Of a stretch of 64,000 bases of DNA, positions 29,391 to 39,400 are shown piece after piece. Location of the stretch: NCBI RefSeq assembly GCF_947492405.1, contig NZ_CANLMP010000001.1, forward strand, positions 1,341,087 through 1,405,086. Direction: 5' to 3'. The notes beneath the pieces are model-generated. The model saw nothing but the letters and a program-made list of their open reading frames with translations. It made no database searches and had not been told where the DNA came from. Within the stretch, counting starts at the first letter, position 1; every line of letters starts with the position of its first letter. This stretch comes from an uncultured Aquimarina sp. GTDB taxonomy: Bacteria; Bacteroidota; Bacteroidia; Flavobacteriales; Flavobacteriaceae. The position numbers were made by a program, and so were the translations under genes.

Positions 29391-29743
29391 TGCTTTTAAT
29401 TTTAAAATGAATTGTTAAATCGGTTATAAACTTAAAAGTCTTATCATCAAATAAAGTCTACCTGAGGACATTCGAGTGAATTTTGTTGACCAACAGCTAA
29501 TCTGAAAGGAGTAATGCAATTCCTCTATGTTTTTTAGATTATAGCTGAACAACTTACTATGAAACAGGTAACTTATCTTATTACATATTAGTTATTTAAG
29601 TTTTCTATTTATTTAAGACCACAAAATCTACTACAAACATCCTTGGATAACTACCATTCGTCCTCATCCTCTATTTTATAATAACACTTAGTATTAATTT
29701 AAGAGAACAAATAGAGTATTCTCTATGGCAACACAAAAATACT
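29391..29743. other. Intergenic region upstream of the VgrG island
   Basis: This 353-base divergent region lies between the minus-strand lipoprotein gene and vgrG. The first 60 bases match the 5' flank of the lipoprotein at 27292-27612. An out-of-frame ATGGCAACACAAAAA lies at 29725, just before the true vgrG start. No clear promoter box was found. Confidence 0.45.
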
Positions 29744-31612
29744 ATGGCAACAGATACACAAGTACAAATATTTATAGACGGCGAAAGAATTCCAGCATTC
29801 CAAAATCTATCATTACATCAGGAAATTGATGCGCATCATAGTTTTGAGTTAACCTGTAGAAAAGATGTACTAGACACCATCACGGACAGTATTACAGGAG
29901 AAAGTGCTAATTTTCTAGGAGCAGTTTTTCTTTTGAAAATTCAATCAGTCAATGGTTTTGCTGATGATGAAATATTAGAATTTAAAGGTATTGTAACTAC
30001 TGTAAATACAGTTAAAGGGTTCTATCAAAAAACTGGTGACCTAGTTCACATTTTAGGTAAAAGCTGTAGCATTATTGCAGATGACGGACCTCATTATACT
30101 TCTCATCAGGATATAGGAATATCAGAAATTTTAGAAAAAACATTCTCAGGTTACGACAAAGGTATTTTGCAATGCAATATCTCTCCAAAAAAAGCAACTC
30201 CAATTCATTACAGCGTACAACAAGAAGAGAGTGCTTTTCAATATGCGAGTAGATTAGCAGCCCAATATGGTGAATGGTTTTATTATAATGGAACTAAATT
30301 AGTTTTTGGAAAACCTGAAGGCAAAGACCCCGTAAAATTACACTATGGATACGATCTTCTTGAATTATCAATGAAACTAGAGGCTATTCCAAATAACTTT
30401 AAGTATTTCACAAATGATTATTTAACAGATGCTTTTCATGAAGTAAAAACAAAAGAATTAAATTCTAATACAAAAGGATTTATATCCACTGTTAGTCAAA
30501 AAAGCGATAAACTATTTCGGAAAGAAACACAGGTTTTTGTGAGTGCTCATGATGATCCACAAATGAAATCCAGAATTGATGATCAGATATTACATCAAAA
30601 ACAAGCTAATGAAGTTAATCAAGTAAAAGTAACAGGAAAAAGTAGCAATCCTAGTATTACAGTTGGTAGTACTATCTTAATAGACGGAGAAACCTCTTCA
30701 TATGGTGGTTATAGAATTACCAAAATAAAACACAGTTGTACTGAAAATGGCAGATATGAAAACACTTTTGAAGCTGTTACTGCAGAAACTGATGCCTATC
30801 CTAAAACTTCTATTAAAGCATATCCAAAAGGTAAATCACAAACCGCAGTGGTTGTAGATAATGTAGATCCTGAAGGCATGGGGCGTGTAAAAATACAATA
30901 TGCCTGGCAAAAAGAAACAGGAGAAACTTCGCCCTGGATCCGACAGGCCAGTCTCGCCGGAGGACCTGGACAAGGAATGTATTTTGTACCGGAAAAGGGA
31001 GACGAAGTTATTGTTGATCACGAAGGTGGCAATGCAGAAACACCTATTGTAAAAGGTAGTGTAACCAATGCTTCTTCTGTACCAGAAAGTTTTAAAAGTG
31101 GTAACAATCATTTAAAAGCGATAAAAACCCGAAGTGGAAATCAAGTAACACTTAATGATGCAGATGGCAGTGTAACTATAGCAGATCCTAGCGGTAATAC
31201 TATTGTGATGGGCGGTAATGGAGAAATCACAATCAACGCACCTAATAAAATCACCTTCTCCTCTACCGATATTGCAATAGAAGCAAGTAATGATCTAACC
31301 GTGAACGCGGGGAATAATATTACATCCACGGCGACAAAAGATATAAGTTCCAGTGCGGGAACTAATCTTAGCATAAACGCGGGCAGTGATTTAAAAGCTA
31401 AAGCTGGTTCTAAAGCTTCTTTTAAAGGTGATAAAAGCGCCACAATATTTGGGAAACGAGTATCTATAACCGGTATGATTATGACCAATATACAGAGTGG
31501 TGCCATTATGACTATAATTACGGCAGGAGTATTAAACATTACCGGAGCAGCTAAAAACCTAATTAATGGAGCTAAGGTTAAAGTTCTTGGTGGTAAAGTG
31601 GAAATAAATTAA
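29744..31612 (+). CDS. vgrG: VgrG-type spike protein (T6SS or related contractile injection system)
   Basis: VgrG is the membrane-piercing spike that carries effectors on contractile injection machines. The 622-residue protein combines a gp27/late-control-D-like region (about 1-360, with the HYSVQQEESAFQYASRLAAQ segment) and a gp5-like OB fold at about 370-450 (PEGMGRVKIQYAWQ, then FVPEKGDEVIVDHEGGN). A C-terminal beta-helix of short repeats (SVTIADPSGNTIVMGGNGEI and further TINAPNKI-like units) follows, about 465-622. No effector domain is fused. It starts the island of carrier and cargo genes. The structural genes (sheath, tube, baseplate) are not in this window. Confidence 0.92.
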   Translation: MATDTQVQIFIDGERIPAFQNLSLHQEIDAHHSFELTCRKDVLDTITDSITGESANFLGAVFLLKIQSVNGFADDEILEFKGIVTTVNTVKGFYQKTGDLVHILGKSCSIIADDGPHYTSHQDIGISEILEKTFSGYDKGILQCNISPKKATPIHYSVQQEESAFQYASRLAAQYGEWFYYNGTKLVFGKPEGKDPVKLHYGYDLLELSMKLEAIPNNFKYFTNDYLTDAFHEVKTKELNSNTKGFISTVSQKSDKLFRKETQVFVSAHDDPQMKSRIDDQILHQKQANEVNQVKVTGKSSNPSITVGSTILIDGETSSYGGYRITKIKHSCTENGRYENTFEAVTAETDAYPKTSIKAYPKGKSQTAVVVDNVDPEGMGRVKIQYAWQKETGETSPWIRQASLAGGPGQGMYFVPEKGDEVIVDHEGGNAETPIVKGSVTNASSVPESFKSGNNHLKAIKTRSGNQVTLNDADGSVTIADPSGNTIVMGGNGEITINAPNKITFSSTDIAIEASNDLTVNAGNNITSTATKDISSSAGTNLSINAGSDLKAKAGSKASFKGDKSATIFGKRVSITGMIMTNIQSGAIMTIITAGVLNITGAAKNLINGAKVKVLGGKVEIN

Positions 31613-31616
31613 ACCT

Positions 31617-32471
31617 ATGCTGGCAACAATACAACAAAAAAGTCTTTTGCTCTCGGAAAATACAGATACCATCTTATATGATTTTGGAGTGGTTCAACAA
31701 GTAATTTCACCAGAAGAAACTACAAAAAACAAAATCACGGCAACGGTCGAAAAAACGTTCGTAAAAAAAGATCAATTGGGTTATTTATACAATGTAAAAA
31801 TAAGTAACCGATCTCAGAGCAATATAGATGATATGTTTGGACTTGAGCAAGAGCTAGCTTTTCTCCAAAAAAACATAGTACTATATACAGATACTCATGG
31901 AGAAATCATTACAATTCTTAATAGAGGTCAAATTGCAGAGGATTGGTACGATCAAGCAAAGCGAATCAAAAAAGAATTTAATTATTTAATTCCGGAAATT
32001 CAGAATTTCTTATCAGGAATTGATTCACTAATAGATGATGATAAATCCTTCGTTGCTCTAATTAAAAAGTCAGAAATATACAGTGTGTTATTCCCTCCTA
32101 TTTATAATCAGGAGCTTATGAAAAAAATCACTATTGAACAGCAAAAAGATTTTGATAACTTTTTTGATACTACAACACTTCCCTTCCGTATAGATACTGC
32201 TATAACAGGAATCCATGCAGATACAAAAGGAAAACAATTGATACGTTCAGGAAAGATCGATAAAGCTAGGTTTAACAAAGAAGTTGCCAGTAAATTGTTT
32301 GCTAAATCTTATGGAGTACACGAATACGCTTTGAACTTTGAAGCTTCCTACCTAGAAACCTTTGATCTTGATCAAAAAAATCAAATAGATAAAGCCAACG
32401 CTATGTTAGGCGTAAAAGTAAATGATCTATATCAGCTAAAACAAATTAGCAAGCTTAAGAAAAAGAGATAA
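31617..32471 (+). CDS. Unknown VgrG-linked protein
   Basis: I do not recognise a family in this 284-residue cytoplasmic-looking protein (no signal peptide, no membrane helix). It opens with a beta-rich segment (about 1-95) and becomes mainly helical (about 110-284), ending in a Lys-rich tail. It starts 4 bases after vgrG and is followed 3 bases later by the PAAR-like carrier gene, so it must be part of the same transcript. Genes in this place often encode adaptors or chaperones that load cargo on VgrG, which is an inference from position only. Confidence 0.6.
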   Translation: MLATIQQKSLLLSENTDTILYDFGVVQQVISPEETTKNKITATVEKTFVKKDQLGYLYNVKISNRSQSNIDDMFGLEQELAFLQKNIVLYTDTHGEIITILNRGQIAEDWYDQAKRIKKEFNYLIPEIQNFLSGIDSLIDDDKSFVALIKKSEIYSVLFPPIYNQELMKKITIEQQKDFDNFFDTTTLPFRIDTAITGIHADTKGKQLIRSGKIDKARFNKEVASKLFAKSYGVHEYALNFEASYLETFDLDQKNQIDKANAMLGVKVNDLYQLKQISKLKKKR

Positions 32472-32474
32472 ATC

Positions 32475-35400
32475 ATGGCTACACAGAAAAAAGAAGATCA
32501 AAAACATTTTACACCTAGCAATTCTCTAATCGAATGTACAGGCTGTCCTTGTGGAATCTCTAATTTGATTTCTACCACTCCAACAGTGTTTGTTAAAAAA
32601 AAGCCAATGGCCACGATTAAAGATGGCTTACCATCTAGTTTTTTACCTTTCCCTACCTGTTCATTAAGTCTTACGAATACTTGTATTCCTGCTCCTATTG
32701 GTGAATGGGAAACTCAAGGTGAGTTGAAAAAAATAGATATCGAAAGACAAACTCCTATTATAGAAGGAAATCGTATCAAATGTCAAGCACAAACAGGGAT
32801 AGGTACAATAACAATTTCGGAAAAAACCAGTACACCACCTCCTCCAGAAAATGTTGTTGATAAAGCACAAAACAAAATTAATAAAGCTGCTAATTCTGTA
32901 ACTAAAAAAATCACTGAGGTCGCTCAAGATGCTAGTGATGCAATCAACGATATCGCTGGAGGTGCTAAAAAAGTAGGAGGTTTTTTAAAAAACGAATCCA
33001 TACAAGGAGCCGTATCAAACACAAGTAATTTTGTTGATAACGTAGATCGAAAAAAAGCGGAGCTTGATGCTACTGTGGGAAATATAAATATTCGATTAGA
33101 AAATCTGAGAAAAGAGCTAAAAGAATTGATTACTGGAGAACAACAAGAACTTCAGGATTTAATGACCGTGCAAGACAAAAGTGCTCCTAAAGATGATAAT
33201 GCTAAAACAGAAGAAGAAAACGCCGTACCAGAATCTAATGAAGAAAATAAAGCCGAAGAAGAAAAAGAAGAGTTAAAGTACAATCAAGATTTTTTTGATC
33301 AAGCAAATCAAGAAAGTGTAAATGCTTTTTTAAATAGTATTGAAGAAGATGTAAACACTCTTACAGTATCTTCTGAGGCAGGAAAAACACCAAGAAATTT
33401 TGAAACAATAACAGCAGAAAACTCTTCTACCCGCCTTTTCACAGATGAACCTCCTAGTACAAATACAAAAAACAATAATTCGACTAGTGGTGCAGAAACT
33501 GCGAATAATATAGTTTCTTCGAAATCAGATAAAGAAAATCTAGAAGAGATATTGAATAATAATGAGAAAAGTGATAAACACTACACAGATATTGCAAATT
33601 CTCAATATACAGAAGCAAATACTACGCTTGGTAATTATGATGCCGAACCTTTGCCACAAGATGAAGAATCTTTACAAGCATTAGCTTTACTAAACAGACT
33701 TACGGATCCTAATCCTCCTACGGACTCATCAACGATTATATTAAATGCTCTTCCTGCTTCTAATAAAAATAATCAATCTAGTAATCCTTTTGAGGCAAGA
33801 ATTAACGAAGAAAAAACAGAACTAAACACCAAAGTACAAGCAGAAATTGATGAAGTCCTGAATGAAATTAAATACCTGGAAAGAACGCAAAAATACCAAC
33901 AAGAATCAAAAGAGTTACAAGAAGATATTGACAGAAGTGCTGCTGCTTTAGATGTCTTAGGAGACTTTGATGCCTTTATAGATGGTATTGCAGCAAAGCA
34001 TTTGGGTAGACTTGCAGGAAAATATAAACAAGTAATGGATCAGATGGGTAAAAATATGTCTCGTCTAAATGATTCTCTTAGAGGTACCAGTTTTATGACT
34101 GGTGGTTTTAAAGCTGGAGATGTTGTTACTCATGCTCCTGATCTACCAAAAGAAAAAGAAGAAGAAAAAGAGGAAGATACGGCTACACCTGTATTACCGC
34201 CACCTGTTACTATAGTAGATCCACCACCAAAAGAAAAAGAACCTGAAGAAGAAACTCCCGAAGAAACGGATGAATGTACATTTACGAAACTAACAGTTAT
34301 TAAAAACAAAACTCTAGAATATGTAGTTATTGAAAAGGATGGAGATAATATCATACAAGAGCAACCAATAGATAAGCCTATTTCGTTTGTTGCTGGTACT
34401 GGAAAGAATACTAAAAAAGATTTTACAATTGAAATTAAAGATTTGTTCCGTACCAGCGAACATAAACAAGATCAACTCTATTATCAAGTAGATGGGGAAA
34501 CCGAAGTAATTAATTTTCCTGATGGTAACCCTGAACTAAAGTTCGAGATTAATTATAATGATAGATTTTTAGAAGAAAACAGACTTCTAAATAATTTTAT
34601 GGGGCTTTTATTTCATCCAGGAGGTAACTTGATTAGTGATCAATTTGGAGCTATGCATAGTACCTTATATAATATTCCACTGAGTATACCTTGTGCTCGT
34701 ATAAATTCGACAATAAACATTAATGTGTTTCCTGATGCCGAATGGAGTCTCGTGTTTTCTGTTGCAATAACATCGCCAATTGCCAGTTCTTTTTTTACTA
34801 ATAAGGGAAATAAAGCTTTGTACAAAAGTGAATTAGAGAAAGCAGATAAAGTATTTGGTCTTAAAAAAATCTCGATGGGTTCCGGTAAATTAAAAGGAGA
34901 GATCAAATTTGCATATGGTGTTACATATAATGGAGGAAAAGACTCTCTCAAACTTGAAGCATCAAAAGTATCAAAAGCTGTAAACATTTTTAGATGGATC
35001 TATAAAATTGCGGAAAAAGTAAATGAAATAACTGATAAAATAGTTGTAGATGAAGCCAAACGTAAAACGGGTAAAGCTTACTCCGTAAGAATTATACCTC
35101 CTACGGTAAACATTATATGGAAAAATAAAATGAAAGTAGGAGATAAAACTATATTCGATGAAGCAGAAAAACTGACTACAGTTTCCTTTTCTGCAGACCC
35201 TTTTCTTGCTGCAGAAATTTTTATCAATCTAGTAAAAACTTCTAGAAAAATGCCAGTGATTACAGTATTAGCAGGTGTCTTCGAGTCATTATCAGATAAG
35301 AAAATTGAAGAGATATTAACGTTTAACGTATCTCTTGATTTTAAAATTGCAGGGAACTTTGATGGAAATGATGAAGGTGGAAGATCCGCAAAAATTGAAG

Positions 35401-35735
35401 TTAGCCCAGCTCTTAAATTCGTTGTAGCCGTTTTCGACAAAGGAACCGCTGGAGGCATTGAATATGAAGCAGGCATAAAGTTAGAGGCCACTCCTGCAGG
35501 ATCACTAAATATTGCTTCAGTTTTTAGCTATGAGGAAGATCAATGGTATAATCATACAGAAGTAATGTTCAACGGTGTAGAATTTACTTTTATCGTTCAC
35601 GCAAAAGCTTCAGGAACCGTTAGTATTCTCTGGTTTGACGATCTGGAAGTGGGTGTGAATTTTGAAGAAAAATATTCTAAAAGCTTTTTCGCATGGGATC
35701 ATCCCTGGAAAAGTGAAAAGAAAGCTATTTTTTAA
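32475..35735 (+). CDS. PAAR-like (DUF4280-type) carrier with long C-terminal extension, module 1
   Basis: This 1086-residue protein has an N-terminal PAAR-like domain of DUF4280 type (about 15-120). It shows the Cys-rich opening IECTGCPCGISN, MATIKDGLPSSFLPFPTC, the tryptophan EWETQGE and the closing QAQTGIGTITIS. Such domains cap VgrG spikes. A helical region (about 128-235) is almost repeated in the second carrier at 37300. A low-complexity acidic linker follows, then a second shared helical block (about 450-560, including GDFDAFIDGIAAKH). The last 480 residues are unique and beta-rich and may hold the toxic or binding activity; no known catalytic motif was seen. No signal peptide, as expected for a machine-delivered protein. 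Confidence 0.78.
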   Translation: MATQKKEDQKHFTPSNSLIECTGCPCGISNLISTTPTVFVKKKPMATIKDGLPSSFLPFPTCSLSLTNTCIPAPIGEWETQGELKKIDIERQTPIIEGNRIKCQAQTGIGTITISEKTSTPPPPENVVDKAQNKINKAANSVTKKITEVAQDASDAINDIAGGAKKVGGFLKNESIQGAVSNTSNFVDNVDRKKAELDATVGNINIRLENLRKELKELITGEQQELQDLMTVQDKSAPKDDNAKTEEENAVPESNEENKAEEEKEELKYNQDFFDQANQESVNAFLNSIEEDVNTLTVSSEAGKTPRNFETITAENSSTRLFTDEPPSTNTKNNNSTSGAETANNIVSSKSDKENLEEILNNNEKSDKHYTDIANSQYTEANTTLGNYDAEPLPQDEESLQALALLNRLTDPNPPTDSSTIILNALPASNKNNQSSNPFEARINEEKTELNTKVQAEIDEVLNEIKYLERTQKYQQESKELQEDIDRSAAALDVLGDFDAFIDGIAAKHLGRLAGKYKQVMDQMGKNMSRLNDSLRGTSFMTGGFKAGDVVTHAPDLPKEKEEEKEEDTATPVLPPPVTIVDPPPKEKEPEEETPEETDECTFTKLTVIKNKTLEYVVIEKDGDNIIQEQPIDKPISFVAGTGKNTKKDFTIEIKDLFRTSEHKQDQLYYQVDGETEVINFPDGNPELKFEINYNDRFLEENRLLNNFMGLLFHPGGNLISDQFGAMHSTLYNIPLSIPCARINSTININVFPDAEWSLVFSVAITSPIASSFFTNKGNKALYKSELEKADKVFGLKKISMGSGKLKGEIKFAYGVTYNGGKDSLKLEASKVSKAVNIFRWIYKIAEKVNEITDKIVVDEAKRKTGKAYSVRIIPPTVNIIWKNKMKVGDKTIFDEAEKLTTVSFSADPFLAAEIFINLVKTSRKMPVITVLAGVFESLSDKKIEEILTFNVSLDFKIAGNFDGNDEGGRSAKIEVSPALKFVVAVFDKGTAGGIEYEAGIKLEATPAGSLNIASVFSYEEDQWYNHTEVMFNGVEFTFIVHAKASGTVSILWFDDLEVGVNFEEKYSKSFFAWDHPWKSEKKAIF

Positions 35736-35782
35736 ATATTAAAAATAAATTAAAATTAATAGAGGATTAAAAAGCTTATGAA

Positions 35783-36631
35783 ATGAAATTAATCAACCCT
35801 GCATACGGATTAAATATTAGTAGTGTAAATTGTCAAATAGAAATACGTTGTAATGACGTTATTATTTTCGAATATAAAGGAAAAAACTCTGCCAAGAAAA
35901 ACGGTATTTCACTAAGTATGCCCATAAATCATGTCTTATTAAAAAATGGAGATTTTGATATTAGAGGTACCGTTTTACCAATTTTTGATTCCGAAACTTT
36001 AGAAGATAGTTCTTCTTTATCTCTGGAATTATATCTAATGGATTATGTTGCTCCAAAGCAAACCTTAGTTAGTTTACTAAAATTGACAACACCCAGCAAA
36101 TCTGAATTAAACAATGAAAACACCCCATCCCAACCACTTAAAAGTTTAGAAGGTTTACCCAAGTATGAAATTTATAGTAAATTCAAGGCAGAAGCTCTTC
36201 CATTTGAAGAAGAAGGCTGGTTAGGATCTTCCGATTTATCTAAATTGTCTTATCAAAGTCTTTTGGTAAAAACTTATAATTTTTATCGAAAGATCCACAC
36301 TACCATTTCCAACAAAGAGGTAGACTTATATAATGACATTACCTATGAAAGAGATAAGATAATCGAAAAAGTATACTATTATGGGCCAGAAAAAATTAAG
36401 AAAGAAAAGCAAGAAATAAAAGATCTAGTTCAAGAACCTGGCCTTAACTTATTGCCAATTAAGTTTGATGATTTAAAATTAGAATTAATGGGAAATGATA
36501 AACTTGTGCGTCTAATTAGGAAAAATAATCTTCCAGTACTAATGTTTTATAATCCTTTAAATAGAAAAACTGTTCAGCTAAATTTTAAACTTCATAAAAA
36601 AACTAACAGTTCTGAACTAAGCATAATATAA
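35783..36631 (+). CDS. Unknown protein in the cargo position of module 1
   Basis: This 282-residue soluble protein has no signal peptide and no motif I recognise. The first 100 residues are strand-rich and the rest mixed and highly charged. It lies between the first PAAR-like carrier and the terminal protein of module 1. That is the place taken by the DUF2235 lipase in module 2, so it may be a cargo protein or its immunity partner. No catalytic triad or metal motif is visible. Confidence 0.55.
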   Translation: MKLINPAYGLNISSVNCQIEIRCNDVIIFEYKGKNSAKKNGISLSMPINHVLLKNGDFDIRGTVLPIFDSETLEDSSSLSLELYLMDYVAPKQTLVSLLKLTTPSKSELNNENTPSQPLKSLEGLPKYEIYSKFKAEALPFEEEGWLGSSDLSKLSYQSLLVKTYNFYRKIHTTISNKEVDLYNDITYERDKIIEKVYYYGPEKIKKEKQEIKDLVQEPGLNLLPIKFDDLKLELMGNDKLVRLIRKNNLPVLMFYNPLNRKTVQLNFKLHKKTNSSELSII

Positions 36632-36650
36632 ATATAATAATTCTTTTACT

Positions 36651-37247
36651 ATGAAAACGGCTGTTATAGATAGTTTACAATGTATTGATCTTATGGACCA
36701 AAAATTAAGCATTAACGATACCCTTTCTTATTTTCAGGATTTATCAGAACATCATGATTCCGAAATAAAATTATTTAAATCGGATAGTAAGAATTACATA
36801 GCTTCATTTAATTGGTATGGAATCAATCAATGGAAGATAGATTGCCCTGTAGAATTATATGAAATCCATAGGCAACAGTATGCCACCACTGAAGAATGTG
36901 TGCTCCTCATTAAAAAACTATATCAATATGGAAATTTGGACAATGAAGATAAATTTATTGATGTACCTATACAGCATTTTACCTTAAATGAAATGATAGA
37001 ATTTAGGCAAGAGGATAAAATGATGTTAAGAGGAGAAGATCCGGATATGACCTCTAGTTCTTCTTCACAATCACCATCTACTATAAAATCATCAAGCCCT
37101 AAAACAGATAATGAATCCTCTTTAGTACTGGGAGAACAACTGGACAAAAAACAAGGCAAAGACGCTATTAGCCAAAGACCTAAAAACACTGTGGATATTT
37201 CAAAAAAATCAAAACCTATAAAGGAGAAAAGCTTTTTTAGTATTTAA
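36651..37247 (+). CDS. Module-end protein A (paralogue of the 40962 gene)
   Basis: This 198-residue protein has no signal peptide. The first 130 residues match the 300-residue protein at 40962-41864 in order and spacing: Trp-Lys-Ile-Asp, then FIDVPIQHFTLNEM, then a QEDKMMLRGEDPD block. The rest is a Ser/Lys-rich linker, and the tail SSLVLGEQL...FFSI also matches. Each copy ends one module of the island, so the shared ends probably bind the same partner (spike or carrier). I cannot name the family. Chaperone, adaptor or immunity function are all possible. Confidence 0.6.
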   Translation: MKTAVIDSLQCIDLMDQKLSINDTLSYFQDLSEHHDSEIKLFKSDSKNYIASFNWYGINQWKIDCPVELYEIHRQQYATTEECVLLIKKLYQYGNLDNEDKFIDVPIQHFTLNEMIEFRQEDKMMLRGEDPDMTSSSSSQSPSTIKSSSPKTDNESSLVLGEQLDKKQGKDAISQRPKNTVDISKKSKPIKEKSFFSI

Positions 37248-37299
37248 CTATATATACGTTAAAAGGATGTAGAGATATAATAATTAAAAAATAAAATAT

Positions 37300-39372
37300 A
37301 TGGCTGCTAATAAAGAAGAACCCAAAAAAGTCCCTGTTAAGGTTGCTATAAGCGAAATGCAAATCTTGTGTTCTGGTTCAACAACACCTTCTAAATTAAA
37401 AGCCAACCCTTCCAATGTACATATAAAGGGTAAACCTATTTTATTAGATAATTCTATTGATTTACAACTAAACATCGAACAATTTGCTAATTGTAACCTT
37501 AATCCATTAAAAAAATGTGTATTTGCTTCTTGCAGTCTATGGGATGCCAATATTGAAAACACTACCTCCCTAAAAAACAAACCACTAACCGTAGAGGATA
37601 CATTAAAATGTGATGCGTATGGAGGTGATATTACTTTTATACCAACTCCTGTCGCTCCAGCCGCTCCAGAAAACATAGTTGATAAAGCGCAGTCCAAAAT
37701 TAATAAAGCAGCAAATTCTGTAACTAAAAAGGCCACTGAAGTAGCACAGGCAGCTAATGATGCGATTGATGGCATTGCAGATGCAGCCAAAGAAGCTGGC
37801 GGTTTTTTAAAAAATGAATCAGTGACAAAAGCATTACAAGGTACCAGTGATTTTGTCGACGATGTAGATAGAAAAAAAGCAGGATTAGATGTCTCTGTTG
37901 CGAACTTAGATATTAGGTTAAATAACTTACGGAAAGAGTTAAAACAACTCCTTACAGGTCAAGAACAAGAACTACAAGATTTAATGACCATAGAAGATGT
38001 AAACGAAACGCAAGAAAATACAGATACTACTTCTGAAACAATAGAAGAAGAAAATAGGTATAGTCAAGAATATTTTAACGAAGAAAATGAAAGAGCTGTC
38101 AATGAATTTTTAACAGGAATCAATAATGATATTGATACCCTTACAGAAAATACTTCTAGGTTAGATACAACAAAAGATTATGATATTATAGTAGATGAAG
38201 GATCTGCCAATAGTACCCGATTATTGACAGAAGATCCGCTTCCAGCAACTGCAGAAACAAATAATACACCCTCTAATACAACAAATCCCACCACGAACCC
38301 TATACAGAATACAGTAGATCAAATTGATGCTGCCAATAGCACAGTTAGTGAGTTCGGAATTACTGCAATAAACAATGATAATCAAGCAAACGTTAGGCAA
38401 TCTCTAGCGGTACTTAATGATCTAACCTCAGTATTAAATAACGATATAAACACTTCTAAAAATATAACTGATATTGCTAACGTCCCTACTGTCGAAGAGA
38501 CTATTAATGTAGAAAGAGACGAACTCAACTCTAGAGTACAAGGAGAAATAAATGAACTACTAAAAGAAATAGAATATGCTGAAAAATCAAAAAAATATAA
38601 CGAAGAATCCGGGGAGTTACAAGAGGATTTAGATAAAGCATCTGCAACATTAGATATCCTAGGAGATTTTGATGCTTTTATAGATGGTATTGCAGCAAAA
38701 CATATGGGAAAACTTCTTAAAAAATATAAAGAAGGAATAAATAAGCTCGGTAAAAACATGAACCAACTTAACACATCTATGCAAGGATTAAGTTATGCAG
38801 CTGGTGGATTTACCGCAGGAGATGTAATCACTCATATTCCTGAAAAAGACAAAAAAGAAGGAGAAAATGACGAAGACGGTGATGGTACAGGTGTGGCAGG
38901 AGCAGGTAATATATTTGGAAGTCTTGATGATGTATTAAACGATAGAAACGAAGAACCACGTATATTAAGAATCTACGCTATCTATGCTCAAGATCCTGAA
39001 GAAGGGGAAACATATAAAAAAGGTGATATTGTAACTGCTGATACTATCTTACCTGGTATTAGGGTAGACCTTATTATTCAAGCTAATGGTAAAGCAAATG
39101 GAGAAAAGGTAGATCTTAACTTACAAGGTAGAACTTTTCATTACAGACAGGTAGGCAAAGATAAGGATGATACTGATAGGATTATTGAAGATATAACTTT
39201 ACTAGGGGAAAGTCCGAATTTTAAAAATGGAGAATCTTATGATGTAAGTGATCCTAATTATGCATTAGATACTTCGGGGAAAAGAAAAGAAAAACCATTA
39301 AATGATAAAACCGAAATTAAGTTTATTTCCAGATTACCCATCGAAGAAGAAAATGAAGAAGAACTTTTTTAA
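37300..39372 (+). CDS. PAAR-like carrier, module 2
   Basis: This 690-residue paralogue of the 1086-residue carrier has an N-terminal PAAR-like domain (about 8-118) that has lost most of the cysteines and the MATIKDG loop. It keeps the overall spacing and ends TLKCDAYGGDITFIP. The next block (about 125-230, NIVDKAQSKINKAANSVTKK onward) and the later block with GDFDAFIDGIAAKH (about 405-510) are nearly those of the first carrier. The C-terminal 160 residues are different and shorter, with Gly/Asp-rich and beta-rich sequence. It probably delivers the DUF2235 lipase encoded 28 bases downstream. Confidence 0.72.
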   Translation: MAANKEEPKKVPVKVAISEMQILCSGSTTPSKLKANPSNVHIKGKPILLDNSIDLQLNIEQFANCNLNPLKKCVFASCSLWDANIENTTSLKNKPLTVEDTLKCDAYGGDITFIPTPVAPAAPENIVDKAQSKINKAANSVTKKATEVAQAANDAIDGIADAAKEAGGFLKNESVTKALQGTSDFVDDVDRKKAGLDVSVANLDIRLNNLRKELKQLLTGQEQELQDLMTIEDVNETQENTDTTSETIEEENRYSQEYFNEENERAVNEFLTGINNDIDTLTENTSRLDTTKDYDIIVDEGSANSTRLLTEDPLPATAETNNTPSNTTNPTTNPIQNTVDQIDAANSTVSEFGITAINNDNQANVRQSLAVLNDLTSVLNNDINTSKNITDIANVPTVEETINVERDELNSRVQGEINELLKEIEYAEKSKKYNEESGELQEDLDKASATLDILGDFDAFIDGIAAKHMGKLLKKYKEGINKLGKNMNQLNTSMQGLSYAAGGFTAGDVITHIPEKDKKEGENDEDGDGTGVAGAGNIFGSLDDVLNDRNEEPRILRIYAIYAQDPEEGETYKKGDIVTADTILPGIRVDLIIQANGKANGEKVDLNLQGRTFHYRQVGKDKDDTDRIIEDITLLGESPNFKNGESYDVSDPNYALDTSGKRKEKPLNDKTEIKFISRLPIEEENEEELF

Positions 39373-39400
39373 TTCCTAATTAGTAATTCAAAATTATACT

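Noticed and set aside
29725..29743. ATGGCAACACAAAAA just before vgrG, similar to the start of the carrier gene at 32475
   Set aside because: It is out of frame with vgrG and opens no useful frame. The similarity is short and may be chance.
32664..32927. Opposite-strand frames inside the PAAR-like carrier and other large genes
   Set aside because: They lie within well-supported coding sequence on the other strand, lack motifs and have shadow-type composition.
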